A stretch of 64,000 nt of DNA, taken from positions 1,560,436,501 through 1,560,500,500 of the forward strand of contig CM057449.1 in the NCBI GenBank assembly GCA_016271365.2. The letters run 5' to 3'. Below the pieces are notes generated by a model. It saw only the letters and a program-made list of their open reading frames with translations, was not told the DNA's origin and made no database searches. This document shows positions 58,031 to 64,000 of the stretch, piece after piece. Position numbers and translations under genes: made by a program. Each line of letters opens with the position of its first letter. The first letter of the stretch is position 1. The stretch comes from Neoceratodus forsteri (Eukaryota > Chordata > Ceratodontiformes > Ceratodontidae).

Positions 58031-58870
58031 GTCAGTGGCAGCAGTCAGTGCTGCCATGTAGGTGAAAGACTAGGTTTGCTGGCCAAGGCACCTAGCTTCA
58101 CCTGCGCTCTTTCCTTCTAGGTTGCTTGAAAGGACAGAGCAAAGAACCTCACCAGAGCAAGGGAAAGGATTAAGAGTTCTTTTGGCAAGGCAGATTTACT
58201 GTGTGTTGTTGTTTTTATTTTGTACTCACAGGGATTGTTACTGTTTGTTGCTAACATTGTATTGCTTTATTTTTCCCTGATTCGAATTGCTGTTGCTGGC
58301 TATACCATCTGCTGCATTATTACAAGGTGTGCCTACAGGTGTGTGCTAACAGATTACTGCTGTAATCTTCTGATTCAAATTGTCTTTTGCGAGGTATATC
58401 TTCTGTTACTGCTTTATTTTTCTCTTTAGCAAAGTGTTTCTTACAGGGTATATCTTCTGTGAAATTATTACAGGTAATTCTTTACAGGTTTTACAGTTTT
58501 ATCTATCATTAGGATAAGCTTTCAGGGTTACTGCATTTGTTGCTGACTGTTTCTGCTCTTACCTCCTTGTTTCTATTGTCTGTGGTTCTTCTTTTTCGGT
58601 AGGGGAAGGGTCCAGCCACCCACCCCCATCCCCAACCACCGCACACTACACTCCTTTTATAGGATAGCACAGTCATGACATTTCCTGTGGCAAAGCAGGA
58701 AGGGGCGGATCAGTGGGGTATCCACACGGTGACCTCATTTACAGGGGCACTAGTAATTTAACTTGTTATAACAAGTTATACAGAACCAAACAAATAAAAC
58801 ACAAAATCAAACTTTTGCTTGCATTTTCTTCCTTCTAATTACTCTGACCAGGTTATAAACCCAGCAAATT
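58031..58870. other. Probable LINE E 5' region or unique spacer
   Basis: T-rich, with no coding block. It may include the 5' UTR of the LINE that starts reading at about 58870; I cannot place the boundary. Confidence 0.3.
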
Positions 58871-58954
58871 ATCTGGAATGAATATCATTAACTGCAGGTA
58901 CTGCAGAACACTTTTCAGAAGGGCAGTTTTACATGATTTAGGACTCTTTCGTAC

Positions 58955-59849
58955 ATGCTGGCCATTGGTGATCTTAGAGCTCAGCTCCAGGCAGCATGGG
59001 CAGAGATTGCGCACCTCAAATTTCATATTCAAGAGGAAATATATTATAAGAACCACCTGCCATTTCCCCAACATCCAACAGAAGCACCTCGACCGCAGAA
59101 GGTAGTTGGTCCAGGAGGCTGGCAGGTGGTTAGGAGGGGCAAATCAGGTGCCCCATCACTTGGTGCTCTCCAACATATTACCTCCACAAACCATATCAAA
59201 ACTACAAACAGGTATCTGCCTCTGTCTCCGAAATCAAACAAAGGGGCAGTGGACACTGCAGAGCAGGACACTGCAGCACAGCAGCTAGCACAACAAAACT
59301 CGCCCAAAACAGGAACCAAAACAAAAAAAAAAAAGGAAATCCAAAAAACTTCTGATCATAAGAGACTCCATGATTTGGGAAGTTGATACCTATGTCCAGC
59401 CAGGGGTAATGGTCAGATGTCTCCCCGGTACATTAGTGTGGAGAGACACTGACCGCATTGCTAAAACTGTTTAGGAAGCAGGGGAAAACACTGAAGTCCT
59501 GGTACACATAGGGACTAATGATCTCACCAACTGGTCAGTTGTGGAGACCAAGGAACACCTGACCAGGCTGGGTGACAAACTATCATCTATTTCATCTGGC
59601 ATCTCCTTCTCTGAGATCCTGCCAGTCTGGGAGAGGGAGGCAGATGGACGGAAGGTCAAAGAAGGGGAGCTAGGGCAGTTAAACATGTGTCTCAAGGGCT
59701 GGTGCCAGGAAAAAGGACACAGATTTGTAGGGAACTGGCAACAGTTTTGGGAGCAAAAGTTCTTTAAATTTGATGGACTGCATCTGACTAAGGAGGGAGT
59801 CAGTGCATTGGGGCAGAAGTTTGACGTCTTTGCAGAATATTTAAACTAG
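58955..59849 (+). pseudogene. LINE E ORF1 with SGNH esterase
   Basis: The frame 58955-59386 encodes an N-terminal helix (LRAQLQAAWAEIAHL), a WQVVRRG block and a lysine-rich run. Near 59345 the frame shifts into LLIIRDSMIW, where the usual nucleophile block GDS reads RDS. LVHIGTNDLTN (GTND, about 59500) follows in the shifted reading. From 59541 the frame is open: ISFSEILPVWERE, WCQEKGHRFVGNW and FFKFDGLHLTKEG, whose Asp-His pair is the second half of the SGNH triad. The stop is at 59849. A TAG at about 59472 and the shift inactivate it. In active CR1-like LINEs this domain is an esterase. Confidence 0.75.
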
Positions 59850-60056
59850 CAAATGGGGAGAGAGGTGCAGCACCCATATGTCGAATGGGAAGAACACCCC
59901 TCTCCCCCAGCTAGTGGTTAAACAGGAGTTCAGCATGTTTGCAGTTCATTTGTATCACCAGGTAAGGAAAGGGGTCCAACTCCCCATACAACGCACAGGG
60001 GACATGCCAGACCTCACCCAACAATTACCACACCGAAATCTGGCCAATGGAATATC

Positions 60057-62820
60057 ATGTACACAAATGCTCACAGTCTGGGAAACAAGATTCCAGACCT
60101 GCAGGCAATAATGACAGAGGCTAAACTGGACATAGTAGCAATTAGCGAGACATGGTTTACCAGTGACCACAGTTGGGAGGCTTCAGTACCTGGCTATGTA
60201 CTGTTCAGAAGAGACCGAGGTGCAAAAATGGTGGGGGGGGTGGAGTGGCCCTCTATGTCAATGAAAATATCAAAGCTACAGAAATTCAGAATACACATAA
60301 GGAACCAGAAGAACTGTGGGTCACCCTGGAAACAGGACATGGGACAGCCATAAGAACTGGTGTTATCTACAGGCCCCCAGACCAGGGGGAGGACACAGAC
60401 ACATTACAGTTAGAAGATATACAAAACATGACAGCTAAAGGGGAGGTTCTGATAATGGGAGACTTCAACATGCCAGATACAGATTGGTCAATACCAGCAG
60501 GAACATCTGCCAGAACTAGACACATGGTGGATTCCCTGCAGGGGAAGGGCCTCAAACAACTGATACAACAACCTGCAAGAGACAGGACTATCCTAGATCT
60601 AGTACTGACTAACAGGGAAAGGATCACAGATCTCCAGGTAGAAGGTCACCTAGGGGCCAGTGACCATTACATGGTATGGTTCAGTTTGGCCACTACAACT
60701 AAATCATCCCATTCCAAGGCAAAAATATGGGACTTCAGAGGAGCTGACTTTGATAAGATGGTCAACATAGGTAAGCTAGCCCTGGCAAAAAGAAATACAG
60801 GTGAGGGGGAACAGGCAAAGTAGACAAGCATTAAGGATGCAATACTTGAAGGAACATCCCATTGTGTTAGAGAGAAAAGGAAGTGCAAAAGAAGAAGGAA
60901 ACCACTTTGGTTCTCAAAAACAGTAGCAGAAAAGGTCAGAGCCAAAAGGATGGCCTTCAGGAAATATAAGGGAACGCAGCAGGATGAAGATAGGGAGACA
61001 TACCAAACTTCTCTAAAGGAAGCAGGGAAGGCAGTAGGGCAGGCAAAGGCCCAAACCAAGGAAACACTAGCACAGACAGTAAAAGAAGGTGACAAGACTT
61101 TCTACAGATACATTAGTGAAAGGAGAAAGTCCAGAGGGGGTATTGCTAAGATCAACGGAGATGAGGGGGCGTGTGAGGAGGAGGACCATGTAAAAGCATC
61201 TGTCCTAAATAGATACTTCTGCTCAGTATTTACTGAAGAGAAGGTAGGGCAGGGCCCACAGCTCAGCACCATGGACATGGGGGAAGGGAGGTGAGCACTG
61301 CTCCTTTCACAAAAGAGAGGGTCCTACAAGAGCTCGATAAGCTCAGGGTGGACAAGGCAATGGGACCTGATGGCATACATCCCAGGGTACTAAAGGAGCT
61401 AAGGGTGCAACTAGCAGAGCCATTATCAGAACTGCTTATTGAGTCTCTGAACACAAGAGAGGTCACAGAAGACTGGAGAAGGGCTCATGTGATCCCGCTT
61501 CATAAGAGTGGTAGCAGTGAGGAGGCAGGGAACTACAGACCAGTTAGTCTTACCTCAGTAGTGGGCAAGATTATGGAGGCAGTCCTTAAGGAAAGGATAG
61601 CGCAACACCTGGAATCCATAGGAGCACAGGATCCAAGGGAGCATGGGTTTAAAACAGGAAGGTCCTGTCAAACTAATCTCATAGACTTCTTTGACTGGGT
61701 AACTAGAGTGGTGGACCAAGGGGGAGCAGTTGATGTTGCCTACCTTGACTTCAGCAAAGATTTTGATACTGTTCCACATAGAAGATTGATTAATTAGCTG
61801 GGTAGGCTTGGGGTGGGTCAGAAGTTGGTCAACTGGGTGGCAAACTGGTTGATGGGCAGAAAACAGAGAGTGGTGGTAAACGGTATACAGTCAGAAGAGA
61901 TGCAAGTCACAAGTGGGATACCTCAGGGATCAGTACTGGGGCCAGTCCTCTTCAATATCTTCATCAGTGACATTGCAGATGGGCTGGGGGGTAAGGTTTG
62001 TCTGTTTGCAGATGACACCAAGATCTGTAACAGAGTAGATGATCCAGATGGGGTAGGCAGAATGAGAAGAGATCTGGATAAACTAGCAAAATGGTCAGAA
62101 GAGTGGCAACTGGAGTTTAATGCAAAGAAGTGCAAGATCATGAACATAGGGAAAAGAAACCCTGAAGCCACCTATAGGCTGGGAGGGGAGTTGCTGGCAG
62201 TCATAAGGGAAGAAAGAGACTTGGGCATCATCATCACTAATGATCTGAAATCATCCAAGCAGACCACTAAAGCAGTAGGTAAGGCTAGGGGGATGTTAGG
62301 GTGTATTAGTAGAGGTATCATGGGTTGGAAGAGGGAGGTAATAATCCCGCTTTACAAGACACTGATTAGGCCCCATCTGGAGTTCTGCGTGCAGTACTGG
62401 AGGCCACACCTTCACAAAGACATTAACCAAATTGAGGCAGTCCAGAGAAGGGCAACCAAAATGGTGCAGGGACTGCATCAGAAAACATATGAGGACAGAT
62501 TAACGGAGCTCAATAGGTATACCCTAGAGCAAAGGAGGGAGAGAGGTGATATGATTGAAACATTCAAACTCCATAAGGACATTAACAACGTGAAAGAGTC
62601 TGACATTTTCAATATAAGAAAAACAGCAGAACAAGAGGACACAGCATGAGATTAGAGGGAGGCTGATTAAGGGGTAATGTGAGGAAGTTCTTTTTCACTG
62701 AAAGGGTGGTGGATGCATGGAACGGCCTACCGCATGAAGCGGTGGATATGAATACAGTGCAGGGCTTCAAACAGGCATGGGATAGGCATAAGGGAGAAAT
62801 ACAGCTGAGTATGAATAGAT
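60057..62820 (+). pseudogene. LINE E ORF2: endonuclease and reverse transcriptase
   Basis: Endonuclease: TNAHSLGNKIPDLQ, IVAISETWF, then a shift at the G-run (60229-60238), GVIYRPPDQGED, LIMGDFNMPDTDW and HLGASDHYMVWF. A stop at about 60821 and a frame change lead to the linker, open to 61294. RT: the frame from 61291 has DKAMGPDGIHPRVLKELR, NYRPVSLTSVVGKIME and VAYLDFSKDFDTVPHRR (one residue unlike the usual SKAFDT), then a TAG at 61795. The frame from 61813 has TSGIPQGSVLGPVLFNIF, CLFADDTKICN, LIRPHLEFCVQYWRPHLHKD and RRERGDMIETFK. A shift near 62640 precedes the final VVDAWNGLPHEAV. All catalytic residues are present. Confidence 0.85.
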
Positions 62821-62935
62821 AGGCCATTGACAGAGCAAAGGACGATGGCACATTCATAAGGCAGAAAAAGAAATCGGCAGACTGGATGGGCCTTGCAGTC
62901 CTTATCTGCCGTCAACTTCTATGTTTCTATGGTGA

Positions 62936-64000
62936 AAAACATCACCAGTAAAGGCATGTTGGAATGTGTGTTATTGTGCCGCTGCATGACAAGCTTGCCT
63001 CGCATTGCAGCGGCACTTTTGTTAGATCTGGTGGCCACTTTACATACTGCAGGTGTCAGTGCCTGCATGCTGGCTTAGTGGGGAATGCTACTACTGCAAT
63101 ATGTTAGCTGGCAGGCAAGCGTGAGCCAACATAAAAATGAAGGCAGTGTCCATTAGATCCACTGATTTTGCTTGTTTCTGATTAGGTTTTTGGATCTCTG
63201 TTATCCTCTATAGGTAACTCATTTATTTCTGAGAATTCCAGATACTCTTCGCTTGATTTAAATTACTGGTCAATAACATGATTTGTTTCTTATTTTCTAT
63301 GCATATGCCTTTAACAAAAGCCAAATCCTGTTTAATTGACAATAATTGTCCATACATCATGGCATTTGCCACCAAAGGGTCTCTTAGGGCATTAATTACT
63401 GCCTTAGTTAGAATTTCCATATTTGGTATATCATTCTCTATTGGAATCATTAATTGTGTGACCTCTTCTGATGACCAGCTTTGGTTCCCAGTTGGACTCT
63501 GTTATATGTTCTACCTGATTAATTTGTGTCTGTATATTCTGTGTATTCTCGTACATAAATACAAACCATTCAGCCCTTGTTTATTTTTTTCTAATTCTAT
63601 TTTTGCACCCTCTCCTTATGTCCCGCCGAACTCTCTCCAGTGACCGCCCAACACCACGGACTCTACCTCCTTGCGTGGCCTGAGCTCTCCTCTTCCCCTG
63701 ATGCCAGGCATCCCCCAGGTCTATCCTCTGGGTAAGGGCCACCCCCACCAAGGGTGCTCTTTCTATAGGGTTGAGCACCGGGCTGGGGAGGAGACAGGAC
63801 GAGGAGAGCTGTGCCTGACTATGGAAGTGTGGTTCATGGGTGGGAGGCACTTTCACCTTTCAGAGGGAGGAGGGGGGGTTTCTTAAATTTTGCCCCTGTG
63901 GAGCCTGGCTACCAAGGCAACATGCTGCTGGTGCTCCACCCCCCTGGCATGTGCCATGATGCCATTTTCGGCCACCTCCAGCCTCCGCCAAAGGTCATTC
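62936..64000. other. Right-end sequence, not assigned
   Basis: A minus-strand frame at 63450-63223 (75 codons, including LSIKQDLAFVKGICIENKKQ) looks like a short helical segment, perhaps of a transposon ORF1, but I cannot name it. A second minus-strand frame, 63856-63581, ends in a basic run (SLERVRRDIRRGCKNRIRKK). Both could be chance. No terminal repeat is found before the window ends. Confidence 0.35.

Larger units (their letters stand above)
58870..62932 (+). mobile_element. CR1-type LINE E, least decayed copy
   Basis: ORF1 with esterase domain (58955-59849), ORF2 (60057-62820 over a few frames) and the CR1 tail CCGTCAACTTCTATG near 62920-62932. It has few lesions: one G-run frameshift, about two in-frame stops and a small number of indels in ORF2. 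The copy at 13350-15682 is a close relative. The extent of its 5' UTR is unknown. Confidence 0.85.

Overview
This is non-genic, transposon-dense DNA from a vertebrate with a large genome. I see no host gene, rRNA or standard tRNA. The mix of CR1-type LINEs, L1, a DIRS tyrosine-recombinase element, a Penelope-like element (PLE), PIF/Harbinger transposons, a Ty3/Gypsy relic and a hammerhead-ribozyme repeat fits an amphibian best. The CR1 3' tails (…CTTATCTGCCGTCAA…TTCTATGTTTCTATG) recall what I remember of caecilian repeats. That taxonomic guess is inference, not proof.

The layout is a stack of nested insertions. 1-2645: CR1 LINE (+). 3116-10700: an old LINE (-) split by a nearly complete CR1 LINE (3541-9068, -) that has an esterase-type ORF1. 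10861-11392: tRNA-derived SINE with a perfect 16-bp target duplication. 11780-13150 plus 22700-26360: a non-coding family of hairpins and minisatellites, split by an L1 (13151-22700, -). That L1 contains a CR1 LINE (13350-15682, +) and, inside its ORF1, a 712-bp element carrying a well-formed hammerhead ribozyme. 26946-27131: long palindrome. 28517-32430: decayed Ty3/Gypsy, with its protease cut by another LINE.

32415-50592: a PLE (-) broken by three insertions: a Harbinger-like foldback MITE (32728-34463), a structurally complete DIRS element (34843-40582) and a 7.8-kb PIF/Harbinger element (42658-50457). The Harbinger element carries a spliced DDE transposase gene and two different, divergently transcribed Myb/SANT-type genes. 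50593-55775: another APE-type LINE (-). 55850-57400: hairpin plus a ~295-bp tandem array. 57400-58870: weak repeats. 58870-62932: the least decayed CR1 LINE (+), with esterase ORF1 and EN-RT ORF2. 62936-64000: nothing assigned.

Almost every coding region is broken by frameshifts or stops, so the CDS-like entries are pseudogenes. The strongest leads are the hammerhead element at 20859-21570, the three-gene Harbinger element, and the nesting, which can be read directly from restored reading frames, target duplications and resumed repeats.
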